DNA from: Dactylorhiza incarnata
Lineage: Eukaryota; Streptophyta; Magnoliopsida; Asparagales; Orchidaceae
NCBI GenBank assembly: GCA_033032865.1
Contig: JAWHQI010000040.1
Location: 5,997,001 to 6,061,000 of the forward strand
Direction of reading: 5' to 3'
DNA length: 64,000 nucleotides
Under the pieces are notes generated by a model that worked only from the letters and a program-made list of their open reading frames with translations, was not told where the DNA came from and did not search any database. The position numbers and the translations under genes were made by a program. Positions 10,943 to 22,619 of this stretch are shown here, in pieces. Each line of letters opens with the position of its first letter. Positions within the stretch are counted from its first letter, which is position 1.

Positions 10943-12448
10943 TCATGTTAGGTGATTCTCCCTAGTGAAGTGAATGGGATATTTCCAGACAGGTTTGCTA
11001 GATGATTGAGATTTAGATGCTTCATTAGTATTCAGTTTTAGTTGTCTAAATCTATCAGTGAGATTCTCAGAAATATTCTTGAGCTTCTGACCTCTTCCAT
11101 TTAAAGAGTCCTCAAAGGCTTTAGCCTTTGCTAGCTCTTTTCTTAGTGTTAGATTTTCTGAATAGATTTTGTTTAATTTCTCTTCTGAGAGTTCAAGATT
11201 GAGCTTATAATTTTTATGGTGTGTATTTACCTGTTTTAGATTTTTTAATTCAATTCTTAATTTTTTTACTTCTTTTTCAGATTTGATTAGATCTAAACAG
11301 AATTCTTTGAAATTTTGTTTAAAATCAGTAGAGGAGAAATCTATATCATTAAGTATATTTACCATAGATGTATCATCAAGCTTCTCAGTGGCCATCAGAC
11401 AGGTTTCCTCTTGCTTGACCTCTTCCTGATCATTATCTGATGAGGTACTTCCTTCAGATTCTGAATCACTCCAGGATTGAGCAATGAATCCTCTTTCTTT
11501 CTTTTTCTTCTTTAGATCTGTTCTTTTCAGGTCTTTCTTACTGCTGTTCTCCTTAGGACATTCAGGTGCAATGTGTCCAGGTTTCCTGCAAGTGTAACAG
11601 ATAATCTCTTTAGTAGGTGTTTTATTATACCTGGTTTTTGAGTCTCTTCCTCTGGATCCTTCTGTTTTGATCCACCTCTTGAACTTCCTAGCCAGCAAGC
11701 TGATTAGCTCCTCATCATTAGTAGATGATTCACCTTCAACAGCCTTCAATGCAATACTCTTTTCTTTTGAGAGTGGAGATGCCTTTTCTTTCTCAGCTCT
11801 GGTTTTCAACAGTTGTTCATAGGATTTTAATTTACCCAATAGAACATCTGTTGATATTTCTTTTTGACTTCTGGAGTCTTTGATTGGCCAGATTCTTGAA
11901 TCCCAAGATCTAGGAAAGCAAGTCAGCAATTTATCATTTATCTCAGTGAGATATATGTCCTTCTCAAGTGTTCTCAATTCATTGACTATGAGGCTGAATC
12001 TTGAATACATGTCAGCAACACTTTCACTTTCTTTCTTTTGGAAGTTTTCATATTGGGAGATCAGTAGTGCCTTTCTATCCTTTTTCTCATCAGCACTTCC
12101 CTCTACCATTTTGGTGAGAGCTTCTCATACTTCCTTAGCTGACTCACAATCAGCAATCTTTTGGAAAATTTCATCTGAGAGGGTTGAGACTAGGATATTC
12201 ATAGCCTTGGCATCATGTCTTTGGGCTTTCTTCTCATCCTCTGTCCATTCAGCTCTTGGAGCAAGTGTTTCAGTCACTTTTCCACTTGAGTCCTTCCTGA
12301 ATGGCTTGGGGGGACCTGTCAAGATAACATTAAGCAATTCATCATCAATAGAGTTTAAATAAATTCTAATTCTTGTTTTCCAAAGTGCAAACGTTTCCAG
12401 GTTGCAAATTGGTGGTCTGGTGGAAGCATAATCTTTGATTTGTGCCAT
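10943..12448 (-). pseudogene. gag: Element C gag
   Basis: Reads from 12448 (MAQIKDYASTRPP) as a copia gag: N-terminal ETFALWKTRIRIYL, the central gag core, the zinc knuckle CYTCRKPGHIAPEC (11600-11559) and a lysine-rich linker, then acidic and coiled-coil stretches to 10943. One in-frame TGA at 12125-12127 replaces what is almost always tryptophan at KEV-W-EAL. The frame ends with TGA after ENHLT but stays open beyond that stop into the repeat-encoded linker. Gag would form the virus-like particle and bind element RNA. With only one clear lesion in the core, this is a recently inactivated copy. Confidence 0.85.
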
Positions 12449-12530
12449 GAAAATAATTTTGTAGGAAAATATATATATATAAGAGGTGGGATCTTTTTGA
12501 TCAAGGAGTTAACCTTTTTAGATCAACCTG

Positions 12531-12542
12531 GCTCTGATACCA
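12531..12542 (-). promoter_or_regulatory. Primer binding site of element C (tRNA-iMet)
   Basis: TGGTATCAGAGC on the minus strand, two bases after the end of the 5' LTR. Confidence 0.92.
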
Positions 12543-12544
12543 AT

Positions 12545-13863
12545 TGAAAGTGCACAATTAACCTCACTAGAATTCTTTAGAGGGGGGTGAATAGAGATTT
12601 AAAAAATATTTTGTGCAAAGTTAATATATATGTGTATGATCACAGATTAGAGCTTCTCACACACCAACAAGAATTAAACAAATAAAGAGAATAAAAGCAA
12701 CTAAAGAAATCACAGCACAACACAAGAAAATATAGTGGTTCCCCAAACTTTGGGTAGTCCACTCTTCTACCCCCTTGGTAGGAATTCACTATCTTGCACT
12801 GAGTCTTTTGATAAGGAGACTCTTAGAACCACCCTGAGTCTTTTGACAAGGAGACTCTTAGAACCAACTGAGTCTTTTGACAAGGAGACTCTTAGAACCA
12901 GTACACTGAATTTTTTGGAGAGAGATTCTAAAAACTCTTTTACAATGTTTAAGTAAGAAAGAATGAAGAAGAAGAAGAAATGAATAGAAACAAGAAAGAA
13001 TCTTCTTCCTAGCAAGAAGATTGGAAGCACAAGAAGTGAATTAAATCTTTCTTCTATAGAGAGAAGAAGATTTGTAGCCTTTCTCTCTTTGTGAGAGCTA
13101 TCAAAATTTGCAGCAGAGTGACTTCAGAAGCAGAAGAAGAAGAAGTGCTTGAATATTGCTGCAGAGCTATTTCTCAATTTCTCTCTTTTCTCTTGGGAGC
13201 TTTTCCTCTATTTCAAATGTATGCGGTGGATCCTCAACTCCTTTTTCTGCTGACCTCCTCTTTATTTATAACTCTGTTAATTCAAAATAATACTATAGGA
13301 GGATAATCAATTAGCAGTCAGAGAAATAGAAAGATGAAAATGTTTCCATAATATTTATTTCTGTAGAAGGAAAGAACCAATTCTGATTTCAAATAATGTC
13401 CAAATAAGTTTAATCAAATTAGCCAAGAATCATATATAAGGAAAGAATGATTCAGAACGGCTATAAAATATTGACATTTATTCCATACAAATCAGATCTA
13501 CTGAAAGAAGGAAAGAGATCTGGCGCATATTTAAATCTGTCACATAAATCGATGTGCGTCGATTATCATTCGACGTAAGCGTCGAATTCATCCTGGCTGG
13601 ACGTCGAGAGGAGAATAAGGAAGGTGCGTCGACTAAGGTGCGTCGACTACATTAGATGCGTCGACTAGAAATCAGAGTAGCGTCGACAACACATACGTCG
13701 AAATCTTCCTAAAGTTACTTCGACTTAATCTGAAGGGAACGTTGACTACATTTCGACGTCGCGTCGAATAGTATTCGACGCATATTTACTTAACCTTGTT
13801 TTTCTCTCTTATAATTCATATTCAACTTATTTCTAGGGGTTGAGAGAAATCATTTCCCCAACA
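12545..13863 (-). repeat. Right (5') LTR of element C
   Basis: Nearly identical to the left LTR (a few percent differences or less by eye, mostly transitions at CpG in the array). The TATA box is at 13270-13261. The primer binding site follows directly on the minus strand. Confidence 0.93.
13548..13785. repeat. GCGTCGAC array in the right C LTR
   Basis: Same array as in the left LTR but with the CpG sites kept (GCGTCGAT, GCGTCGAC). It lies 280-520 bp upstream of the TATA box at 13270 in the sense direction, an enhancer-like position. Confidence 0.85.
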
Positions 13864-14814
13864 GCACAGTACACACAAGGATTTATAGTGGTTCCCCGAT
13901 CTTGGGTAGTCCACTTTGCACCTCACCTATCTAGCACGACCGGCTAGACTAGGCTACTTCATTAACTCGGATTATGAATAATCCTACAACTCAGAGTCAC
14001 CACTCCTACATGCTCAGAACAAAACAACTCCTACAAAAACTCAGAGCAAACCACTCCTACTAAAAACTTGGAAAACAATCTTCTCCTACTCAAACTCGAA
14101 GCAAACAACTCCTACTAAAAACTCAGAGGAAAACCTCCTACAAGAATATGTAAAAGATTTTTACAAAACTTTAGATTGAAAAACAATCTTCTTGAAATCT
14201 TCTGGAGACTTGACTTGATCAGATCTGAAAATGATAGAACTTCTTCTTCCTTGAAAGAATAGAAAATCTCGATCTAGAGAGAGGAAGAAGAAACCTTTTC
14301 TTGAAAGCTTGATCTAAAACTTAGAGTCGACTGGATCAAAATGAGAATGAATCTTTTATTTGTGTTGATCTTGTCGACTGCTCTTGGCGATGAAGAATTG
14401 CAAAACACTTTCTTGTTGGAGGAGAAGAACTTGTGTGAGAAATAATATCAGCCAACAGAACAGGGGAGAAAAATAATCTGTTTAAAATATTTGCACCCAC
14501 TTCTCACGATTAACTCTGATTGAAAAATCAGAGGGAATATATATAAAGAGATCCTCCTTTCCAACGGCTAAATAAAATAAATAAGGAAGAATATTTCTTT
14601 CTTTTGCTGTAGCAAGAATTTAGGAAAAATATTCTCTCCAAAGGCTATCTCCAAGAAATTAAGGCAAATAAACTTCTCCAACGGCTGTAAGCATTAATTA
14701 GGGAAGATTAATCATGAATGTTGTATTCGGTAGAAGCTTAAATGGAAAGCAGACATTAAGTAAACCCAGCTATTTGAATTTTGAAACAGCGCCAGCGAAA
14801 ATTCAGAATCTGTC

Positions 14815-15225
14815 AAAATTTCGTCGAACGGAACTGCGATCGACAAACTTCCTTCCTTTCGTCGAACGGAGATCGGAGAGCGCGATCGACGAAGTATATA
14901 TATAAATAGCGGTCGATGAAATATATTTATATAAACAGCGGTCGACGAAGGAAACTGCGTTCGACGAAAGTTCTCAATTCTGCGTTCGATGAAATACTAA
15001 TAAGCTGTGTTCGACGAAATGTCTTCAGCTAACAGCAAACCAGAGATTGATGAAATACATTCACTTAGTCGAACAGCGCTCGATGAATTGCGTTCGACGA
15101 ACTGCTTCAACTAACAGCAAACCAGAGAACGACGAAGTATATTTAATTCGTCGAACGGCGTTCGACGAATTATTGCGTTCGACGAATTATTGCGTTCGAC
15201 GAATTCTTGCGTTCGACGAAAAGCT
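14815..15225. repeat. TTCGWCGAA array in the left B LTR
   Basis: About fifteen copies of a near-palindromic motif whose best form is GCGTTCGACGAA, at irregular spacing of about 13-45 bp. Many copies are decayed at CpG (TCGATGAA, TCGACAAA). Four consecutive copies at 15165-15220 are spaced 13-16 bp apart. It lies upstream of the presumed core promoter in the sense (minus) direction. Confidence 0.85.
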
Positions 15226-15549
15226 AAATACTTAGAAGAAAAATATTTCTTCCTTCTTCCAGCAACTTTCTTTTAGCAGCAACTTTCTCTTAGCCTTTCT
15301 TTGTGTTTGAATATAAAGTACACCCCAATAGAGAGATTCCACATGAATCAACACCTTGGTTTACACAATGAAGAATTACATTGCATATACCTGTGTTTTA
15401 TAATTCATTGAAACCTAACATTGGTTTATACTTAGTCATTTATAATATGCAAATACATAACTAGAAAACAACATCAATACAACTCAATTCAACTTAGTTC
15501 AAAGGAACACTTCTTCAAATCAAGGTAATTGTGGCTACAATACCCAACA

Positions 15550-15911
15550 ATCTCCCCATATTTGAAGAAGTCAGAACCTATGTACTGAGTTGAATTGCAC
15601 TTAGATAAATATATATTAAATAGATAAGGAGAGTTAAAAACTTAGCTTTTTCAACTTTCTCTCCCTTTCAACTTTGCCAATTCTAACTTTGCCAATTCCT
15701 CCCAACTTCAAATTCTCTTCCAATTTCAACTTCTCTCCCCCTTTCTGACTACTTTAGATAGGGAAGAAAAAACATGAGAGCTCAAAGCTCCCCCTCAGCA
15801 ACAGCATAGGAGTCCTTATTTGGGAGTACATTTTGAAAACATTGAATCAGCTCCCCCTCAATCTTTTCTCCCCCCTTAGTCTTATCTCCCCCTTAGAATT
15901 TCAGTGCCTGG
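15550..15911 (-). other. Non-coding 3' internal region and polypurine tract of element B
   Basis: This stretch replaces the deleted pol. On the coding strand it is strongly purine-rich (its complement is the CTCCCCC/TTTCAACTT-rich run 15650-15900). It ends with the polypurine tract ATATGGGGAGAT at about 15561-15550, next to the TGTTGGG start of the 3' LTR. Confidence 0.6.
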
Positions 15912-18309
15912 ACTGATTTCCTAAGCTTTTCAGCAACCTTACTATATTTCTTTGTTCTGGTCATGTACCATGAACATCCACTGTCCAAATGCCTGATTAG
16001 AGTTTTGGTTGGCCTTTGGACATACCTGCAAACACAAATTAATTACCCTTAGGAACCCAAAAGGATTTGGGTCCTAGGTTTCTGGTTAGATCAACACCAC
16101 TCGGAGTGTTAACATTGCAAGGGGTCATTCTTACATTGTTAACCCGTGGAGTCTTGACATTTCTGGGGTTAAACCAACAATCTATGGCGAAGTGACCAAC
16201 CTTGCCACAACACCAACAATCAAATCGATTGTATCTTCTCTTGTTCTCATGTTTTAACTTTTGAACGGGGAGTTTAACAGGAGCAACATTCTTAGAAGTA
16301 GAAGTCTCATGGTTGCAACATACACACGACTCCTTCTTCTCTTCAAGAGATTTAACAACAATAGATTGGATCTTTGATGCTTTCTTAGCAACTGATCCAT
16401 GTACAAATGAACCATGATACTTGAGGATTACTTCTTCATAAGGTGCCTTGAAAGCAGTTGTTTCGAGGCTTCGGGGATGGCTCCATCCTTGGTTCCTCTT
16501 ACTTGACTCAACATGAGTTGGTCTTGTAAAGTGACCATAGGATGAATCAAAGTCAAAAGGGTTTGTAGGAAAAAACACCTTCCTGAATGAAGGTTGACTT
16601 TGATCAGCCTTTCCTTTTCCTTTCACAGCTCTCTTCTTAGCGGCCTTACTACTTTCAGCCTCATGACCAAGGCCACTACCCTTCGCAGGAGCAGAAAATT
16701 TATCAATGATTGGAAGAATAGTTTTTGGTTTAGAGAAGCTTTCAACTATCTTCCTTTCCACCACTAACTTTTCTTATAATTCATTTATGAATTTCTCCTT
16801 AAGATTTAATAACTCAGCGGAGCATTTAAGTTCAACTTTCAAGATTTGGACTTCTTCTTTGAGAGGAGTAAAATTTTCAATTTCCTCCCTCAAATCTGAT
16901 TCCACCATCTTGAGAGATGCAATCTCTTTTGCTTGAGATTTGACTACCTTGCGGCATTTGTCAAATCCTTCCAAAACGGCTTTATATTGAGTCATTAATC
17001 CTGAATCTACCTCTGAAGAATAGCCTTCATTCGCATTGGAGTCAGTTTCAGATGCAGAAAGAGGAGTGTGCGAGTTTACCTTCCCTTCATAAGGCATGTC
17101 ATAGTTTTCCGAATCTGAATATGCCATAAGCCCAAAATAGGCTTCTTCATCTGAGCTTGACTTCCCTGAGTCGCTGTCGCTAAGAGTCTTAGTCTTCTTT
17201 GCTAAGAAGCTCTTTTCTTCTTTCCTTTTTCCTTTGAAGGATTTCTTCTCTTTCTTCTTTTTGTATGGGCATTCCGTACTTATATGTCCTGGCTTATTAC
17301 AGCAATAACAAATGATATCAGTCGAAACATGTTTATTCGGTTTGGTTTTATACATGTCGTTGATGTGTTCTTTCTTGTGATTATAATCATCATGTCTTAA
17401 TCTTCTATGATCTGGTGAGGAGGATTGACATTTCCTTTGCTTCCTTTTTCTGAGCAATTTCTTGAATTTCTTAGAGAGTGAAGAGAACTCTCCATCGGAC
17501 ATGTCTGGGCTTGATGAGCAAGCCACAGACTCATCGTCTTCATCTGACGACTGTGTCCTTTCAGATGATCTAGCTTTACCTCTTCTTGCCTCTTTGGCCT
17601 TCAGTGCCACAGACTTCTCCCTTCCAGAGGTCGAGCATCCTTCTTCTTCAGCTTTTCTAATACTCAGCTTTAGCTCATGTGATAGGAGCTTGCCAAACAA
17701 TATTTGTGGCTCCATTGTAGTCAACTTTCCGAATTCCCGGATAGCAATAGCCTTGGTATCCCATTCTTTCGTCAGGGATCTCAAGAATTTGTCATTTAAT
17801 TCTCCGACGGTGAATTCTCGATCATAATTTCTAAGACCGTTTATGATCTTAAAGAACTTTTCATAAGTGTCTGAGATGGAGTCTCTCGGATCTTGCTTAA
17901 ATGCCTCATACTCTTGATTTAGCAAAGATCGTCGTTCATCTCGCACTTCTTCTGTACCTTCCATGAGAACCACTAGGGAATCCCACATTTCTTTTGCAGA
18001 TTAGCAATGTATCAGACTTTGCAACATAGAATCATCCACTGCACCGGCAATGATGTTCTTGTCCTTTTTATCCAAAGAGACGAGAGCAATCTCATCCTTG
18101 GTCAATTCCAGCATTTTCTTTGGAACCTGTATGGTTGAGTTTGTTGAAGAAGGTTTCATCGGAACATGTGGACCTTCCTCAACAATCTGAAAAATTCTTG
18201 GATCGGTCGCTTCCACGTAGAACTTTACTCTTTCCTTCCACATGGGGAAGTTCTCTTTATTGCAGACTGGCAACTTGACGGAATCCTTGGATTTATCCAT
18301 TCCGGACAT
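15912..18309 (-). pseudogene. gag: Element B gag and protease remnant
   Basis: Starts at 18309 (MSGMDKSKDS...) with the usual copia gag N-terminus (CNKENFPMWKERVKFY) and ends in the start of protease. One frame is interrupted by two CAA-to-TAA stops, at 18001-18003 and near 16771. A zinc knuckle reads CYCCNKPGHISTEC. A second, CWCCGKVGHFAIDC, precedes SFWVPKGN, the usual copia gag-protease border. After a frameshift the protease active site LDSGCSWYMT appears at about 15988-15959, and recognisable coding ends near 15912. All of pol after that is deleted. The gag would package RNA; here it is broken by nonsense changes. Two zinc knuckles in one gag is unusual but is seen in this lineage. Confidence 0.8.
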
Positions 18310-18373
18310 ACTGTCTCTTGCAACTAGACTTAGATATCTTGTTCAAGGTGTTAGCCTTTTAGCGAACAACCTA

Positions 18374-18385
18374 GCTCTGATACCA
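18374..18385 (-). promoter_or_regulatory. Primer binding site of element B (tRNA-iMet)
   Basis: On the minus strand, TGGTATCAGAGC starts two bases after the end of the 5' LTR. It complements the 3' end of initiator methionine tRNA, the usual primer of plant copia elements. Confidence 0.9.
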
Positions 18386-18599
18386 ATTGAAAGTATCTAG
18401 TTGCGACCTAAATCACCTAGAGGGGGTGAATAGGTTGTTTCTATGTCTTTTTGCGGAATTAAAATTATATGAATAAAAGCACACAGAAAACCAAAGAGCA
18501 CAGTACATACAAGGATTTATAGTGGTTCCCCGATCTTGGGTAGTCCACTTTGGACCTCACCTATCTAGCACGACCGGCCAGACTAAGCTACTTCACTAA

Positions 18600-18785
18600 C
18601 TCGGATTATGAATAATCCTACAACTCGGAGTCACCACTCCTACAAGCTCGGAGCAAAACAACTCCTACAAAAACTCGGAGCAAACCACTCCTACTAAAAA
18701 CTCGGAGAACAATCTTCTCCTACTCAAACTCGGAGCAAACAACTCCTACTAAAAACTCGGAGGAAAACCTCCTACAAGAATATGT
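18600..18785. repeat. CTCGGAG...ACTCCTAC minisatellite in the B LTR
   Basis: About six units of about 25-30 bp, each with ACTCGGAGCAAAC followed by ACTCCTAC, so each unit contains an inverted pair (CTCGGAG/CTCCTA). The matching stretch in the left LTR is 13970-14160, where CTCGGA is often CTCAGA. Confidence 0.75.
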
Positions 18786-19454
18786 AAGAGATTTTTACAA
18801 AACTTTAGATTGAAAAACAATCTTCTTGAAATCTTCTGGAGACTTGACTTGATCAGATCTGAAAATGATAGAACTTCTTCTTCCTTGAAAGAATAGAAAA
18901 TCTGGATCTAGAGAGAGAAAGAAGAAACCTTTTCTTGAAAGCTTGATCTGAAACTTAGAGTCGACTGGATCAAAATGAGAATGAATCTTTTATTTATGTT
19001 GATCTTGTCGACTGCTCTTGGTGATGAAGAATCGCAAAACACTTTCTTGTTGGAGGAGAAGAACTTGCGTGAGAAATAATATCAGCCAACAGAACATGAG
19101 AGAAAAATAATCTGTTTAAAATATTTGCACCCACTTCTCACGATTAACTCTGATTGAAAAATTAGAGGGAATATATATAAAGAGATCCTCCTTTCCAACG
19201 GCTAAATAAAATAAATAAGGAAGAATATTTCTTTCTTTTGATGTAGCAAGAATTTAGGAAAAATATTCTCTCCAACGGCTATCTCCAAGAAATTAAGGCA
19301 AATAAACTTCTCCAACGGCTGTAAGCATTAATTAGGGAAGATTAATCATGAATGTTGTACGCGGTAGAAGCTTAAATGGAAAGCAGACATTAAGTAAACC
19401 CAGCTATTTGAATTTCGAAACAGCGCCTGCGAAAATTCAGAATCTGTCAAAATT

Positions 19455-19855
19455 TTGTCGAACGGAACTGCGATCGACGAACTTCCTTCCTTTCGTCGAA
19501 CGGAGATCGGAGAGCGCGATCGACGAAGTATATATATAAACAGCAGTCGATGAAATATATTTATATAAACAGTGGTCGACGAAGGAAACTACGTTCGACG
19601 AAAGTTCTCAAATTCTGCGTTCAACGAAATACTAATAAGCTGCGTTCGACGAAATGTCTTCAGCTAACAGCAAACCAGAGATTGATGAAATACATTCACT
19701 TAGTCGAACAGCGCTCGACGAATTGCGTTCGACGAACTGCTTCAACTAACAGAGAGAACGACGAAGTATATTTACTTCGTCGAACGGCGTTCGACGAATT
19801 CTTGCGTTCGACGAATTATTGCGTTCGACGGATTATTGCGTTCGACGAAAAGCTA
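19455..19855. repeat. TTCGWCGAA array in the right B LTR
   Basis: Same array as in the left LTR, with more intact CpG sites and one variant TTCGACGGA. The motif TTCGACGAA is its own reverse complement except for the central A/T, which is what a dimeric DNA-binding protein would recognise. Confidence 0.85.
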
Positions 19856-22107
19856 AATACTTAGAAGAAAAATATTTCTTCCTTCTTTCTTCCAGCAACT
19901 TTCTTTTAGCAGCAACTTTCTCTTAGCCTTTCTTTGTGTTTGAATATAAAGTACACCCCAATAGAGAGATTCCACATGAATCAACACCTTGGTTTACACA
20001 ATGTAGAATTACATTGCATATACCTGTGTTTTATGATTCATTGAAACCTGACATTGGTTTATACTTAGTCATTTATAATCTGCAAACACATAACTAGAAA
20101 ACAACATCAAATACAACTCAATTCAACTTAGTTCAAAGGAACACTTCTTCAAATCAAGGTAATTGTGGCCACAATACCCAACAATTACTATTAATGTTAT
20201 CTAATCATAACCAATCTACTAGTTAATCTCTAATAACTCTTAAGTAATATGGACCACGACTCCTCAAGGCCAAATGGATGCTCCATCTGAGGGGGAGCAT
20301 CAACAAGAACCATCTTCCATGGATGTTACAAGTGACAAAAAATGAAGGAGACAAAACTGATATGGACAAAGTACCTTCTCCTAAGGATCTACAAAGTAAG
20401 ATTGATACAATCATACTAGATCTTGAAAGAAGAATTTCACTTAACATTGATGACTCCCCGGCTCTCTGGGATTTACCACCACAAGGAAAATCAGATGCAC
20501 CATCTGAGGGGAAGAAGCTGACAAAGTCATCAGCTGGTAAAGATGATGTCCTTGGTAAGAATTGTTAACCTATCTTTACTACTGCTAAGTCACTAGATCT
20601 AACTCCACAAACTTGTCCCAGCTTTCCTGGAATCATCTGATCAAGATGCTTTATCTAAGGGGGATGAACCAGATAATGTTGATGCTGATATTGATGATGA
20701 GGATAATGATCCTGACCAAAGGGACAACATACATCCAGATCAGGTGATACATGCAGCTGAAGTGCAAATTATACCTCAAGTGGTCCCTCCTCCAAGTCCA
20801 AAAAGGCTCCCAGACCCAATTACTGATCAGCAAGCCTCAACCTCTACTTCCTCTTAGTCCAATCAAAGCATTCTAAATGCTATTCAGATTATGTTAGAGA
20901 CTCATCTAACTTCTATGAAGGACTGTGTAGACCAGTCAACTTCTACAGTTAAAGCATACATTGATCAGTCCATCCTCAATATAAATCTGAAGTTATGGCT
21001 GAGGTCAAGGAAATCAAGGAAGACACTGTCATCCTGAACAAATAGATGACCAAGTGGTTTGATCTGGCAGAGAAATATGTTGTCTCTCAAAATACAATTC
21101 TCAGATCAATGGACAAACACCTCCAACTCTCCGAACAAGATATGTCCTAGGTCAAGAATTATGTCAGCAAGGCAGATGAGGTGATTGAAAATTCCTTAAA
21201 TCATATCCAAGAATATGTATACTCCACTGCTTTGCAATTGAATGGTGAGGCTGACAGAAATAAGGATGAGCTCAAGGCTGATATTGAGAGGAACATGGAT
21301 GAACTAAAAGCTGATATGGAAAATATCTTCCAAACAATTTCTAGCACAATAACTGTTGCTCAGTAGGAGATAAGTCAAAGAATATATGAAGAAGCCAGAA
21401 AGGGGGAGGATAATAATGATATAACAAATTATGAGCTTGCCCTCAAGATCCTGTAAGGAACTAGGTTAGCTTTGAACCTTCCTCTCCTGGACAGAAATAG
21501 GGAAGAAGATTGGAACTTCCCAAGACAGGAGCAGATTGCACAAAATGTCAGACTAGCAAAAAGAAGTGAAAGAGGGCATGTAATGCTAGTGAAAGAATTT
21601 ATGGCAAAACAAAGGGATGAGCAGTCTAAGGATCCAGACTTTGAGTATTGGAGTGAAGACTCCAAAAGTATAATATTAAATGCCAGGCTAAGCCATGGTC
21701 AAATCTGCAAAGACATTGATAAGGTTTATCCATCTGAGGAGTGGATAAAGCACTTAGAAAGAAACACCAAAAGAGATAGAATATTCAAAGCCAATCTGGT
21801 AAGGAAGGACAACCTAAGAAGGATGCCTTCACAGTATATTCCTAAGCCATTCCTATATTTCAGGAGACAAGAAAATAGGAGAAAAATAGCAGAAATAGAG
21901 GTAGCCAATGCTGAACAAGGCACTACCACAAATCTTTCTGAGAACATAAAGGTGGCTGCTGAAGATAAGGAGATTCCAGCACAGAAAGATGATGTGGTTG
22001 CAGAAAATGTGGCTGTTGCTGCAGACCAAGAGACTTCAGCTAAAGGCAAAGAAGTTGCTGTTGACATAGCTGAATGTTCAACTTCCTCTAAGAAGAGAAA
22101 ATTTTAA

Positions 22108-22481
22108 ATGAATGTATTTAAGTGTTATGAATTTCTAAACGTATATTGAACAATGTATCATTACTTAATATGAAATGCAAATGAATGATTTGGTGAAATG
22201 ATTACTTTATGTAATAAGCTAATCTGAGACATAGCTTAAATTTTACTCTGTGTCACTGTTTAAATTTATCTGTGATGCATTGACATGATTATCTGATCAT
22301 ATTATCAGGTTGATAACCACTATTGGTGTTATGCCTCTCATGAATATTATCTGTTATGATATTATCTTTGATGTCATAAAAATATTTACATGTGTATGTT
22401 ATGATGAATGCCATGTAGTGAAATTACATGATAAATAATTATTTTGATATGTACCTTAGCATTGAGGGTGTTCTGCCTTCT
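22108..22481 (+). other. Element A 3' untranslated spacer
   Basis: AT-rich sequence between the aORF stop and the polypurine tract. It has no ORF or repeat array that I can see. It is the expected non-coding interval before the 3' LTR. Confidence 0.5.
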
Positions 22482-22497
22482 TCAAAGAGGGGGAGAT
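22482..22497 (+). promoter_or_regulatory. Polypurine tract of element A
   Basis: The purine run AAAGAGGGGGAGAT lies directly before the 3' LTR. It matches in form the GGGGAGATTG/TTGGG junctions of elements B and C. It would prime plus-strand DNA synthesis. Confidence 0.75.
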
Positions 22498-22619
22498 TAT
22501 TGGGAATATTACCCTCAATGTTCCCTTGATTTGAAGAAGCTTCACACTCAATGTTAAGTACAAGTTGTATTTGATAAACCCTATTTTACATCATGTCTAT
22601 GCAGGGTTAGGTAATTCCC

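Larger units (their letters stand above)
3567..13863 (-). mobile_element. Element C: SIRE/Maximus-like copia retrotransposon nested in the B LTR
   Basis: A structurally complete element of 10.3 kb. Its LTRs are 3567-4890 (1324 bp) and 12545-13863 (1319 bp), with TG..CA ends and the 5-bp target duplication GCACA at 3562-3566 and 13864-13868. Reading on the minus strand it has a primer binding site, gag, a repeat-encoded linker, protease, integrase, RT, RNase H, a spacer with a motif array, an additional ORF and a polypurine tract. Stops and frameshifts are present, so this copy is probably not autonomous, but all domains are recognisable. It could represent the family that once supplied proteins to B or D; that is inference. 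Confidence 0.93.
3452..15549 (-). repeat. Left (3') LTR of element B, split by element C
   Basis: Bases 3452-3566 and 13869-15549 form one LTR copy; C and its GCACA duplication lie between them. The intact right copy reads straight through the same point (CAAAGAGCACAGTACA near 18496), which fixes the pre-insertion sequence. This copy shows many CG to CA/TG changes relative to the right LTR. Confidence 0.9.
3452..20183 (-). mobile_element. Element B: gag-only copia retrotransposon inserted in A, itself interrupted by C
   Basis: Two LTRs of about 1.8 kb (left 3452-15549 with C inside, right 18388-20183) flank a 2.8 kb internal region on the minus strand. The 5-bp target duplication ATTAC is at 3447-3451 and 20184-20188. 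The termini are TG..CA. The internal region has a primer binding site, gag and the first part of protease, but no integrase, RT or RNase H. It is therefore a non-autonomous deletion derivative that would need enzymes from another copia. Confidence 0.92.
18388..20183 (-). repeat. Right (5') LTR of element B
   Basis: Uninterrupted 1796-bp copy beginning TGAAAGTATCTAG and ending CCCAACA. In sense (minus) orientation the TTCGTCGAA array (19855-19455) precedes an AT-rich TATA-like region near 19180-19165. A CTCGGAG minisatellite (18600-18785) and the conserved TATTCACCCCC box near the 3' end follow. The primer binding site follows directly. Confidence 0.9.
2503..22107 (+). pseudogene. Element A additional ORF (aORF), split by element B
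   Basis: The reading frame opens at 2503 (MAPKSSKDLLEGYE) and runs to about 3446. Element B interrupts it, and the rest lies at 20189-22107, giving roughly 950 codons once B is removed. The N-terminal part (EVLEWFTNAK, KIGDRVKISSVRIEHAFHIPS) weakly resembles the 'putative plant transposon protein' domain of plant retroelement ORFs. A lysine/serine-rich stretch (KDKGKKKAKSAKK) and acidic tracts follow. After B there is a repeated PQGxxDAPSEG peptide, a long charged helical region rich in DELKAD-type repeats (probable coiled coil, about 21180-21360), and a C-terminal SSKKRKF that could be a nuclear localisation signal. Scattered stops and frameshifts (for example near 20340, 20855, 21150 and 21365) show it is broken. 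I see no signal peptide or clear membrane segment, so calling it env-like is not supported. Confidence 0.7.

Noticed and set aside
12531..12542. Possible tRNA genes suggested by TGGTATCAGAGC sites (also at 18374, 29991, 41788 and 51152)
   Set aside because: Only 11-12 nt match the tRNA 3' end, and each lies next to an LTR. They are primer binding sites.
14815..15225. CRISPR-like appearance of regularly repeated short motifs (also at 19455-19855 and 38032-38225)
   Set aside because: Repeats are 9-16 bp at irregular spacing inside LTRs of plant retrotransposons. There are no unique spacers of constant length and no cas genes.
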